15,696 bases of DNA, taken from Eubacterium sp. (GTDB lineage Bacteria; Bacillota_A; Clostridia; Lachnospirales; Lachnospiraceae). Made by a program: the position numbers and the translations under genes. The notes under the pieces were generated by a model. The model did no database searches and was not told the DNA's origin. It saw only the letters and a program-made list of their open reading frames with translations. The first letter of the stretch is position 1. Each line of letters opens with the position of its first letter. Location: positions 1 to 15,696 of the forward strand of contig JAMPGN010000090.1 in the NCBI GenBank assembly GCA_023663915.1. Direction: 5' to 3'. This document shows positions 1-6,930 of the stretch, piece after piece.

Positions 1-76
1 CATATACTGCTTCCAGCCTGTATTTCCTCTCTTTCAGTATTTTTTCATCATCCATACGGACTTCCATTTTTATCAT
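1..76 (-). CDS. Partial CDS running off the left edge; unknown small protein, possible partner of the upstream antitoxin-like gene
   Basis: Only the first 25 codons are in the window. They read MIKMEVRMDDEKILKERKYR and then LEAVY before the sequence stops. A purine-rich AAAGGGG lies 8 bases before the ATG at 76, a reasonable ribosome binding site, and the gene starts 34 bases after the stop of the 51-residue VbhA-like ORF, so the two could form one operon. The N-terminus is strongly charged and helical-looking. I do not recognise the family from this much sequence. Its position suggests a protein co-expressed with the antitoxin-like gene, but toxin function is only an inference. Confidence 0.5.
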   Translation of the reverse strand, partial: MIKMEVRMDDEKILKERKYRLEAVY

Positions 77-110
77 GTTATGAACCCCTTTCTTCCTGTG
101 CTTTCTTTTT

Positions 111-266
111 TTACCTCCTGTCAAGCGCTTCCCTGACCTCTTCTTTCGTCATCTCGCTGCGCTTTTCTTTTTCTATCATTCCCATCATTTCCAGTGTAGG
201 CGTCAACCCGTCTACCTTCAACATACCGATAGCATAATCCCATACTTTATCACTTCTGACCAGCAT
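111..266 (-). CDS. Small VbhA-antitoxin-like protein
   Basis: A 51-residue protein. The segment WDYAIGMLKVDGLTPTLEMM followed by EKEKRSEMTKEEVREALDRR has the pattern I associate with short VbhA-type antitoxins of Fic toxins: a helix, a 'DGLTPT-E' turn, an 'EKEKRGEITxEEI' stretch and a terminal 'LDRR' helix. The open frame extends upstream to a GTG at 311, but I choose the ATG at 266. It is preceded by AAGAAAGGGAAAG, and an extended -10 box (TGC TATACT, 305-297) would start the transcript near 290, inside the longer frame. No Fic gene is visible; the next gene downstream is cut by the window edge. The protein could instead be an orphan member of this fold. Confidence 0.5.
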   Translation of the reverse strand: MLVRSDKVWDYAIGMLKVDGLTPTLEMMGMIEKEKRSEMTKEEVREALDRR

Positions 267-296
267 ATAAACTTTCCCTTTCTTGATGGTAGCTAC

Positions 297-305
297 AGTA
301 TAGCA
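297..305 (-). promoter_or_regulatory. Extended -10 promoter element for the VbhA-like gene
   Basis: TGCTATACT matches the extended -10 form TGnTATAAT with one mismatch. The -35 region is poor. The predicted start near 290 leaves about 24 bases before the ATG at 266. Confidence 0.35.
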
Positions 306-358
306 CAGCACATTCTAAATAACCATTAGAAATTATTCTTATGTCTTTTTCCATATTT

Positions 359-583
359 TCATTTTGCGGATACGCCGTCTGGCGAGATGTCCCCTCTGAT
401 TCCCTCCTGCTCCACCGCCCGGAAGGGCAGAATCTCTTATACCTATAAAAACATGGAACTGCGGATGTTTTCCTTGCCGGGATCGCCAGCCAGCTTATCG
501 TGATTGTTGCACATCGGATGCACTGTCCAGAATATATACGAAACCTGAAACCTTTCATCGCCTGAAAAGTACTCGGTTGTCAT
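359..583 (-). pseudogene. Small reading frame broken by a 1-base slip in a poly-A/T tract
   Basis: An ATG at 583 opens a frame that reads MTTEYFSGDERFQVSYIFWT and continues through CNNHDKLAGDPGKENIRSSM to a TAG at 443-445. Adding one base to the five-A run at 447-451 joins it to a second open frame reading IGIRDSAFRAVEQEGIRGDI and ending SPDGVSAK at the TGA at 359. The joined product would be about 75 residues. Amino-acid composition in both halves looks protein-like, while the uninterrupted alternative frame through the same bases is rich in Arg, Cys and Ser as shadows usually are. No family is recognised. It may be the remnant of a longer gene, a programmed slip, or a sequencing error. The 267-707 stretch otherwise holds only the promoter element at 297-305 and the inverted repeat at 636-655. 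Confidence 0.35.
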
Positions 584-635
584 AGTTCTTTGGCAGGCTT
601 ATAAAAGTACGTCCAAAATCTGATATTCTATGTCA

Positions 636-655
636 ATTCAGAACTAATTCTGAAT
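636..655. repeat. 8-bp inverted repeat in the intergenic stretch
   Basis: ATTCAGAA, a 4-base loop CTAA, then TTCTGAAT: a perfect dyad about 50 bases past the end of the isomerase gene. It is not followed by a T-run on either strand, so it is a weak terminator candidate and could equally be a protein site. Confidence 0.3.
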
Positions 656-707
656 AATGGCTTATTTTTCTCTCTCTTATATGAATAAGGCTATCACATC
701 AAATCAT

Positions 708-1589
708 TTAACAATTGCCTGCTAACAATCCCTCAAAATATTCCCTGCACCGCACCAGTGATTTACGGTAATCACCATCGTCATCCACGCGAAATTCCAC
801 CGTAACATACCCTTCATATCCACTGTCCTTCACAAGCCGGCACACGTTTGCAAAATCAATCATTCCCGTACCCGAAGGCGCAGATGTCATTGCCCTGCCA
901 TCCGTCGCATATTCTGCCATCATCGCGCCTGCCGGAGCCTCCTGCATATCCTTCATGTGGATATAGCCGACCCTGTCCCGGAAAGCCTCATAATATTCTG
1001 CCGGATCTTCATCCACCAGAATGACGTTCCCGCTGTCATACACAAGCCTAAGATCCGGTACGGCATCCAGCACTTCCCGCACCTCTTTCTGTGTGCAGAA
1101 ATGCAGTTTTAAGTCCGGCGTATCCTCTACAACCGTTGTAATCCCTTTCTGTTTCGCATAAGAGACGATCGGCCCAAAATGTTCTGCAAGGCGTTCCCGG
1201 ATCTGCTCTGGGGATAACTCTTCGATCCCCGAATGTGCCTGTGGGACAAGCATCAGCGTCGTTGTCCCGAAATGCTCCGCAATGTCTGCAGCCTTCTTCC
1301 CCGCCTCAACCCTCGCCTCAAAACCTTCCTCATCCGGCAGTGCATAGGCGTCAAAATGGATATAGCTGCTGACTGCCAGATGGTATTTCCCCAGAATCCT
1401 GTCGATTCCTTCCGTACCGAGTAGCTGTACCTCCATGTCGGTAATATCCACCGCCGTATAACCACTTTCTGATACGATTTCCATCATCTCCTCATAGGTT
1501 TCCACAAATTCATCCATATCGCCCGTGATCTTTACCTTATAGAACATCTGGAAAAACATCGTCATGGTCATTACACTTATTTTCCGCAT
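708..1589 (-). CDS. Sugar phosphate isomerase/epimerase (xylose-isomerase-like TIM barrel)
   Basis: A 293-residue protein of the AP-endonuclease-2/xylose-isomerase-like TIM-barrel family, usually metal-dependent isomerases, epimerases or dehydratases acting on sugars and inositols. Expected metal-site positions are visible: E155 in VVEDTP, D185 in VYDSGN, H211 and D214 in YIHMKD, and E265 in VEFR near the C-terminus. No signal peptide is seen, so it should be cytoplasmic. The frame is open further upstream, but the ATG at 1589 is favoured because GGAGG lies about 10 bases before it. That ribosome binding site overlaps the last codons of the aldo/keto reductase, whose stop is 5 bases away, so the two genes are translationally close and very likely one operon. 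The exact substrate cannot be read from sequence. Confidence 0.88.
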   Translation of the reverse strand: MRKISVMTMTMFFQMFYKVKITGDMDEFVETYEEMMEIVSESGYTAVDITDMEVQLLGTEGIDRILGKYHLAVSSYIHFDAYALPDEEGFEARVEAGKKAADIAEHFGTTTLMLVPQAHSGIEELSPEQIRERLAEHFGPIVSYAKQKGITTVVEDTPDLKLHFCTQKEVREVLDAVPDLRLVYDSGNVILVDEDPAEYYEAFRDRVGYIHMKDMQEAPAGAMMAEYATDGRAMTSAPSGTGMIDFANVCRLVKDSGYEGYVTVEFRVDDDGDYRKSLVRCREYFEGLLAGNC

Positions 1590-1594
1590 CTTCT

Positions 1595-2590
1595 TCACTC
1601 CTCCTTCCCCGTATACCAATCCGACTGCAGATTCAGATACCGGCATTCCTCTTCGGTCAGATTCAGATGCAGCGCTTCGATGTTCTGCTTCATCCGTTTG
1701 GGGGATGATGTACTGACTACAGCGAACGTGTTAAGCGGCTGCCCATAGATCCATGCCATAGCGATCTGTGCGACAGAGCACTGTTTCCGCTCCGCTAGTT
1801 CTTCACAGCGACGCAGGCGTTCAAAATTCTCCTCGCACGCATATCCTTTCATTGCCACGCTGTCTAATATCTCCGCCGCCGATTCCGTGTCATCGCCTTT
1901 CACCCTGCCGGAAAACAGGCCGCGTCCAAGGCTGGAATACGCGATGACCGGCATCTGTGTATCCGCATACCACTGTCTCGCCTCTTCATTGTCCGGACCT
2001 GAGATCGTTATGCACCCGCCGCCCCACGGATCATTGACCTGCTCGGCAAGTCCAAAATTCGGACTGGATACGCTGAAAGGAATCAGATTATGCTGCTCGG
2101 CATATTCATTTGCCTCCGCAATCCGCTGATGCGTCCAGTTGGAGCCGCCAAATGCTCTTATCTTTCCTTCCTCATGCATGGCATTGAAGATTTCCACGAT
2201 CTCCCCTGCCGGCACATCCGGATCGTCGCGGTGGAGAAGATAGATATCAATGTAGTCTGTTCCTAACGCCTGCGAGGATCTTTCAAAATCTTTGCGTATA
2301 TCCCTATCATTGATGCGCTTCTTTCCAAACATGCTCGGATGCCCGCATTTGGACAGCAGGACAACCTTGTCGCGCATACCTTTCTCTTCCAGCCACTTTC
2401 CGACAGATTTCTCTGCCCCCATATATCCCCTTGCCATATCGAACGTGTTTACGCCCAACGCATACATGGCATCCAATAACTCTCCGCCATCCTGCCCCAG
2501 CATAAAGGGCGGCATTGCCGTGCCATATAAAATGCGTGATACCGGTTTCTGGACATAAGGAATATCCATATATTTCATTTTTGTTTCCAT
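1595..2590 (-). CDS. Aldo/keto reductase
   Basis: A 331-residue NAD(P)H-dependent aldo/keto reductase, reducing or oxidising carbonyl groups of sugars or aldehydes in the cytoplasm. The catalytic tetrad of the family is complete by position: D51 (NTFDMARGY), Y56, K81 (VVLLSKCG) and H120 (DIYLLHRDD). The late segment with STSSPKRMKQNIEAL matches the cofactor-phosphate binding region of this fold. The start ATG at 2590 has AAGGAGG 7 bases upstream. It is first in an operon with the TIM-barrel isomerase and divergent from the AraC-type regulator at 2763, which is the natural candidate for its control. A reductase plus sugar-isomerase-like partner suggests oxidation and rearrangement of a sugar, polyol or inositol. 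The substrate is not determined. Confidence 0.9.
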   Translation of the reverse strand: METKMKYMDIPYVQKPVSRILYGTAMPPFMLGQDGGELLDAMYALGVNTFDMARGYMGAEKSVGKWLEEKGMRDKVVLLSKCGHPSMFGKKRINDRDIRKDFERSSQALGTDYIDIYLLHRDDPDVPAGEIVEIFNAMHEEGKIRAFGGSNWTHQRIAEANEYAEQHNLIPFSVSSPNFGLAEQVNDPWGGGCITISGPDNEEARQWYADTQMPVIAYSSLGRGLFSGRVKGDDTESAAEILDSVAMKGYACEENFERLRRCEELAERKQCSVAQIAMAWIYGQPLNTFAVVSTSSPKRMKQNIEALHLNLTEEECRYLNLQSDWYTGKEE

Positions 2591-2653
2591 AAGCGTTCCT
2601 CCTTCTCTGTATTTTCATTGTAAGGAGTTTTCCGATCCGAAAATAGAGCAATA

Positions 2654-2679
2654 CGTTTTAAAAACTGTAAAATCGTTTT
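2654..2679. promoter_or_regulatory. CGTTTT direct repeat with 20-bp spacing, possible AraC-type operator
   Basis: CGTTTT occurs at 2654-2659 and again at 2674-2679, embedded in the similar contexts ATACGTTTTA and AATCGTTTTG. Direct repeats about two helical turns apart are typical of AraC-family sites, and this pair lies between the divergent aldo/keto reductase and AraC genes, adjoining the -35 region of the latter. Confidence 0.35.
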
Positions 2680-2704
2680 GCCAAGTTCAATTTTATGTTA
2701 TACT
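2678..2704 (+). promoter_or_regulatory. Promoter of the AraC-type regulator gene
   Basis: Extended -10 TGTTATACT at 2696-2704 with a TTGCCA -35-like hexamer at 2678-2683 (15-bp spacer, short). Transcription would start near 2711, which argues against translation starting at the ATG at 2718 and for the ATG at 2763. Confidence 0.5.
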
Positions 2705-2762
2705 GTACGCGTAAGCAATGAGCACTGCGGCTGAAATTGAAAGAACATTAACGGAGAACTCC

Positions 2763-3620
2763 ATGAACACAATCAGTCTGATTTTAAACAACCAACCCTT
2801 AAAAGAGCTGATGCGGGATTTTTACATACTGACGGGAATCAAAATCGTCATTTTTGACAGTGAATATCAAGAGATTCTCTCCTATCCCGATTCCCACTGC
2901 AGTTTCTGTTCATTGATGCACAGTACAGAAGCCACCCGGAAGAAGTGCATAAGAAGCAATGAGAATTCTTTTCAAAAGTGCAAAAAAACAGCACGGCTGG
3001 AAGTTTACCACTGCCACGCCGGGCTTTTGGAAGCCACTGCGCCCTTAATCGATAACGGTATTGTAATCGGATACATCATGTTCGGACAGATTTCGGATCT
3101 GGAAAGCGGCGTAGAAACAGAAAAACATTTAAAATCAGTAATGACAGCATACGGTTTATCCGTCCCCGACGGCATGGATATGAGCCATCAGATCACCAGA
3201 AAAAATCCCGAACAGATTCTTGCCGCTGCTAAAATTCTGGAAGCCTGTACGTTCTATGTCCTGTTGAAAGACATGATCTCCCTGCACCGCCAGAATTTCA
3301 TGAAAAACCTCAATGCATTCCTGATGGAACACCTATCCGAAGATCTGTCCATCGAACGTCTGATGAAAGAATTTCATGTCAGCCGGAACAAGCTGTATGA
3401 ATCCACTGCGACTTATCTTGGCACCGGAATTGCTGAACATATAAAATCTCTCCGCATCGATGAGGCAAAGAGACTTCTGAAAGAAACCGACCTGAAAATC
3501 ATGCAGATTTCCGATATGGTAGGGTTTACGGACTATAACTATTTCTGCCGGGTTTTCAAGGCAGAAACCGGAACGCCGGCAAAGCAGTACCGGAAACTTC
3601 ACCGGCAGGATTGCGTATAG
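2763..3620 (+). CDS. AraC-family transcriptional regulator with PocR sensory domain
   Basis: A 285-residue regulator. Residues about 10-175 form a PocR-type ligand-sensing domain, with a cysteine-rich core C46, C49, C62, C73 and C84 (SHCSFCSLM, KKCIRS, QKCKK, YHCHAG), and residues about 185-280 hold the two-helix-turn-helix AraC DNA-binding domain, including IMQISDMVGFTDYNYFCRVF typical of the second motif. The frame extends to an ATG at 2718, but the ATG at 2763 has GGAGA 5 bases upstream and fits the predicted transcript start near 2711. It is divergent from the aldo/keto reductase-isomerase operon and probably activates it in response to a small metabolite. PocR domains are known from regulators of diol and sugar use; the effector here is unknown. 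Confidence 0.9.
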   Translation: MNTISLILNNQPLKELMRDFYILTGIKIVIFDSEYQEILSYPDSHCSFCSLMHSTEATRKKCIRSNENSFQKCKKTARLEVYHCHAGLLEATAPLIDNGIVIGYIMFGQISDLESGVETEKHLKSVMTAYGLSVPDGMDMSHQITRKNPEQILAAAKILEACTFYVLLKDMISLHRQNFMKNLNAFLMEHLSEDLSIERLMKEFHVSRNKLYESTATYLGTGIAEHIKSLRIDEAKRLLKETDLKIMQISDMVGFTDYNYFCRVFKAETGTPAKQYRKLHRQDCV

Positions 3621-3658
3621 TGCTCCGGTTTGCTGCGCAGCCTGGTATGATAAAGCAG

Positions 3659-5176
3659 TCATATCTGCGTGCTGGATATGCCAGTTATTACGGCATCCAG
3701 CTTCTCATCATCCCACTGCTGCCTCTCACTCTCAGCTTCCTCATCCGTCAAAAAAGCTTCCGGCTGATAATTGACCGCCGCATTCCAGACAATCCACTCG
3801 TCATACCCCGCATCATATGCGCCCTTAATCTGTGCGCGTATCTGTTCTTTGCCATAACGGATATGTCCGGATACCCAGCTTGCAGTAAACCCTTGAATCC
3901 ACAGCCGCACATGGGCGCGGTTCTTCTCTGGTATGCCCTTTAACTCCTGCACAGAAGACAATGCCGCCGCATAGATCGTGTTGTATGGTTCCGCGTCGGG
4001 TATCGATATTCCATAAGAACCGCTATAATAATGGGACGGATACACCATCGGACAAATATAATCCAGATGCCGCGCCATCTGCACATAATCCTGCCCCACA
4101 ATCGCCTGATCTGTCTCATTGTCGATCACCGTACCGAACACGTCTGCCGCCACATAGATTCCCTCCGGCGCGAGTTTCTCATACATATACTCCGTAAATT
4201 CCGTGATAATCTCTATCTTATCGACATGTTCCGACTCCTCACCGTAGTCTACTTCCTCTTCCTTGATATCCGTGGAAAAGCGGATATAATCAAACTGCAC
4301 TTCATCAAAGCCCGCCTCGCCCGCCTGCAAAGCGATTTCCGCCAGATAATCCCATACTTCCCGTTCATAAGGATTGACCCACGCTAACCCGCTCTTATCC
4401 CGGAAAATTGCGCCATCTTTCGTATGAACCGCCCACTCCGGTTTCTGCTCCGCCAGATATGGATCTCGAAAAGACACGATCCGCGCAATCAGATAAATAT
4501 CTTTCTCCTTACATTTGGAAACTAATTCGTCGATATCTTTGATGTAATTGACTCCCGCGTCTATCTCCGCCACCTGTTCTGACTGCATATCGTAGGTCAC
4601 TCTGCCCTCATCGTTTTTGATATCGATGACCATGGCGTTTAGCTCCGTCTGATCTAGCAGATCAATGAGCGTGTCCATCTTGGCAGTCCCCGCCACCGGG
4701 CCGCTGACGTAGATTCCCTTTACTTTCACGGGATCTCTGCGAGCAATGGTTGTTTCCGTATCCTGCCCCTCACCGCCCGTTTCATTCGTCCCCATCGTAT
4801 CTACCGCAACCCCTTCTATCCCTGCCGCGCCCGTCTTATCTGTCACAACATCTTCTATCCCTGTTTCACCCGTCGCATCCGCCACAGCATCTTCCGTCCC
4901 TATCGCACCCATCTCATTCGCCACAGCATCTTCCGTCACAGCTGCACTTGCCGCACTCGCCACATCCTCCTTTGCATCTCCTGTCTCTCCCCAGATGTCT
5001 GCAGCACTTATGGTTATCGCATTAGCATTCTCCTCTCCCGTCTCCATCACGGCTTCTGACACCGTCTCCTGCACATCACCACACCCGCTGACTGCACTGC
5101 TTGCCACCACCAACGCCAGTAGCGCACACACAACTTTCTTACTATAAAAACATCCGTCCAGAAAATACTTTTTCAT
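3659..5176 (-). CDS. DUF4015 putative glycoside hydrolase, surface lipoprotein
   Basis: About 505 residues. The N-terminus has a lysine pair, a hydrophobic stretch and a lipobox VSGC with the modified cysteine at C32, so the protein should be anchored outside the membrane. Residues 50-145 are a low-complexity linker containing imperfect 13-residue repeats of the form TEDAVANEMGAIG. Residues 150-475 match the DUF4015 TIM-barrel family of putative glycosidases, with GIYVSG at the start, MVIDIKNDEG, FDEVQFDYIRF at 290-300 with likely acidic active-site residues, VAADVFG, and ICPMVYPSHY. Start: an in-frame TTG exists at 5197, but the ATG at 5176 places the Lys-Lys signal correctly. The gene follows the tRNA methyltransferase so closely (18 bases) that co-transcription is likely. 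The substrate, perhaps cell-wall glycan, is inference. Confidence 0.85.
   Translation of the reverse strand: MKKYFLDGCFYSKKVVCALLALVVASSAVSGCGDVQETVSEAVMETGEENANAITISAADIWGETGDAKEDVASAASAAVTEDAVANEMGAIGTEDAVADATGETGIEDVVTDKTGAAGIEGVAVDTMGTNETGGEGQDTETTIARRDPVKVKGIYVSGPVAGTAKMDTLIDLLDQTELNAMVIDIKNDEGRVTYDMQSEQVAEIDAGVNYIKDIDELVSKCKEKDIYLIARIVSFRDPYLAEQKPEWAVHTKDGAIFRDKSGLAWVNPYEREVWDYLAEIALQAGEAGFDEVQFDYIRFSTDIKEEEVDYGEESEHVDKIEIITEFTEYMYEKLAPEGIYVAADVFGTVIDNETDQAIVGQDYVQMARHLDYICPMVYPSHYYSGSYGISIPDAEPYNTIYAAALSSVQELKGIPEKNRAHVRLWIQGFTASWVSGHIRYGKEQIRAQIKGAYDAGYDEWIVWNAAVNYQPEAFLTDEEAESERQQWDDEKLDAVITGISSTQI
4813..4929 (-). repeat. Three tandem 39-bp degenerate repeats inside the lipoprotein linker
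   Basis: Units 4813-4851, 4852-4890 and 4891-4929 each begin CTTCTATCCC or CTTCCGTCCC on the plus strand and end CACARCAT; a partial fourth unit follows. Each encodes 13 residues, so copy-number changes would keep the frame. Confidence 0.8.
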
Positions 5177-5193
5177 ATCCTCATATGTACCTC

Positions 5194-5943
5194 TCAATAT
5201 CCATAGATATCATAAATTTCCGGCATATAAACTCCCGGCTCTTTGTATACAATCAAAGGCTTCTCCACCGTCATGCGCGGTCTGCCACCTCTGTTTGCCT
5301 CGATCAATACCATATTTGGCTCCTTATCCACAAAGGGATACACCAACTGCATTCGTTTCGGCTCTAACTTATAATCATGCAAGAGCACCATGATCTCCGC
5401 CAGCCGAAAAGGTCTGTGAACCATGTAGAAATTTCCACCCGGTTTCAACAGCTTCGCCGTCTGTGCCACAACATCCTCCAACGTACAAAGAATCTCATGG
5501 CGCGCAATCGCCTTGGCATCATTCGGATTGATAAGGCCGTGTTTATCCGTCATATAGGGCGGATTGCATGTGATAACGTCAAAAGAAGCAGCGTCAAACA
5601 AACTCCCTGCCTCTTTCATATCCCCTGTCACTATATCGATCTTCTCATCCAATCCATTCAAGCGCACACTGCGTCTTGCCATATCCGCACTGTCTTCCTG
5701 AATTTCCAGACCCGTCAAATGTTCTGCCTCTGTCTTAGCTTCCAAAAGAATCGGGATAATCCCCGTGCCTGTCCCCAAGTCCAGCACGCGTGCACCGCTT
5801 TTCACTCTGGCGTAGCCGGACAAAAGTACCGCGTCCATCCCGAAACAAAACCGCCCGGTGTCCTGAATAATACGATATCCGTTACGCTCTAAATCGTCAA
5901 TTCTTTCATTCTCTTTTAGAAAAACACCGTTTGCCGATTTCAT
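5194..5943 (-). CDS. tRNA1(Val) (adenine37-N6)-methyltransferase family protein
   Basis: A 249-residue SAM-dependent methyltransferase of the TrmN6/YfiC family (YabB in Bacillus). Motif I is VLDLGTGTGI at 53-62, the acidic residue closing strand 2 is E80 in GLEIQ, GDM at 107-109 fits motif III, and the N6-adenine signature NPPY is at 127-130. The family methylates A37 in the anticodon loop of one tRNA, though some relatives have other substrates. The start ATG at 5943 has AAGGA about 8 bases upstream. It lies 56 bases downstream of the RicT gene with no terminator between them, matching the yaaT-yabA-yabB order of Firmicutes except that yabA is missing. Function by family is good; the tRNA target is inferred. 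Confidence 0.9.
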   Translation of the reverse strand: MKSANGVFLKENERIDDLERNGYRIIQDTGRFCFGMDAVLLSGYARVKSGARVLDLGTGTGIIPILLEAKTEAEHLTGLEIQEDSADMARRSVRLNGLDEKIDIVTGDMKEAGSLFDAASFDVITCNPPYMTDKHGLINPNDAKAIARHEILCTLEDVVAQTAKLLKPGGNFYMVHRPFRLAEIMVLLHDYKLEPKRMQLVYPFVDKEPNMVLIEANRGGRPRMTVEKPLIVYKEPGVYMPEIYDIYGY

Positions 5944-5999
5944 ATTCGATTCCTTACGCCGTTCTGATGCTATCGCATTCCAATTGATATAATCCCATC

Positions 6000-6914
6000 C
6001 TAATTCTCATCTAACTTGGATTTTGCGGAATCTTGTTTCTCCAATTTCTCTAATTCTTTTAGTTCCGCCTCGCTGACATCCATCTTGCGGTTTTTATTGT
6101 GTTTTCTCTTGAAGCGCAACTGCTCCACTTTATATTCCTGAATCTCTTTCTCGTCGTCCACATCCACAACCACTTTGACAAGCTGGCGGAGCACATTCAC
6201 GCTGTGCACCTCGCCTTTAAGCCCATCGTCCGTCGTCACAAAATCACCCACATTCGGAAGCCTTCTGTTTAACTCCTCGTAAGTCTCTTCCTCATTCTTA
6301 AGACAGCACATAAGCCTGCCGCAGACCCCCGATATTTTCGTCGGATTTAAGGATAAATTCTGCTCTTTCGCCATCTTGATTGATACCGGAGCGAACTCAG
6401 ACAAATGCGTATGACAGCACAATGGTCTTCCACAGATGCCGATGCCACCCAAAATTTTTGTCTCATCCCTGACACCGATCTGCCGAAGCTCAATCCTCGT
6501 CTTAAAAACAGAAGCGAGATCCTTTACCAGTTCACGGAAGTCAATACGACCGTCCGCCGTAAAATAAAACAGTACTTTATTATTATCAAATGTATACTCT
6601 GCATCGATCAGTTTCATCTGCAGACCATGTTTCCGAATTTTTTCCAGACAAATCTTAAAAGCATCTTTCTCGCGCAGTTTATTGGATGCCTCCTGTTCGT
6701 CGTCCTTCGGTGTTGCCACACGCAGTACCGCCTTGAGCGGCTGGACTACCTTATCATCATCCTCCTCTTTCGGATCACCCACTACCGTGCCGTATTCGAT
6801 TCCGCGAGCCGTCTCCACAATGACGTGGTCGTTTTTCTTGATATCCAGCTTTCCTGGATCGAAATAATATACTTTGCCTGCAGTACGAAACCGCACGCCT
6901 ATCACTCGTGTCAT
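6000..6914 (-). CDS. ricT: PSP1-domain protein RicT/YaaT
   Basis: A 304-residue PSP1-domain protein. Six conserved cysteines are visible in two clusters, CGRPLCC (C161, C166, C167) and CGRLMCC (C198, C203, C204), as expected for RicT, which with RicA and RicF forms a complex carrying iron-sulfur clusters and stimulates mRNA processing by RNase Y, and affects sporulation and competence in Bacillus. The last 40 residues are highly charged. The start ATG at 6914 has GTGGAGG about 10 bases upstream, and the gene starts 16 bases after holB stops, so the two are surely co-transcribed. The symbol is by analogy to B. subtilis yaaT/ricT. Cytoplasmic. Confidence 0.92.
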   Translation of the reverse strand: MTRVIGVRFRTAGKVYYFDPGKLDIKKNDHVIVETARGIEYGTVVGDPKEEDDDKVVQPLKAVLRVATPKDDEQEASNKLREKDAFKICLEKIRKHGLQMKLIDAEYTFDNNKVLFYFTADGRIDFRELVKDLASVFKTRIELRQIGVRDETKILGGIGICGRPLCCHTHLSEFAPVSIKMAKEQNLSLNPTKISGVCGRLMCCLKNEEETYEELNRRLPNVGDFVTTDDGLKGEVHSVNVLRQLVKVVVDVDDEKEIQEYKVEQLRFKRKHNKNRKMDVSEAELKELEKLEKQDSAKSKLDEN

Positions 6915-6930
6915 AATCTATCAACCTCCA

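Noticed and set aside
250..558. 102-residue minus-strand frame across the left intergenic region
   Set aside because: Rich in Arg, Cys, Ser and Trp with no domain pattern. It overlaps the better-supported frames at 111-266 and 359-583, and looks like a shadow.
3621..3658. GCTGCGCAGC palindrome between the convergent AraC and lipoprotein genes as a bidirectional terminator
   Set aside because: It is a loopless 10-bp palindrome and no T-run follows on either strand.
4746..5147. Plus-strand Ser/Pro/Ala-rich frames
   Set aside because: They are the antisense of the tandem-repeat linker of the lipoprotein gene; the low complexity comes from the repeats.
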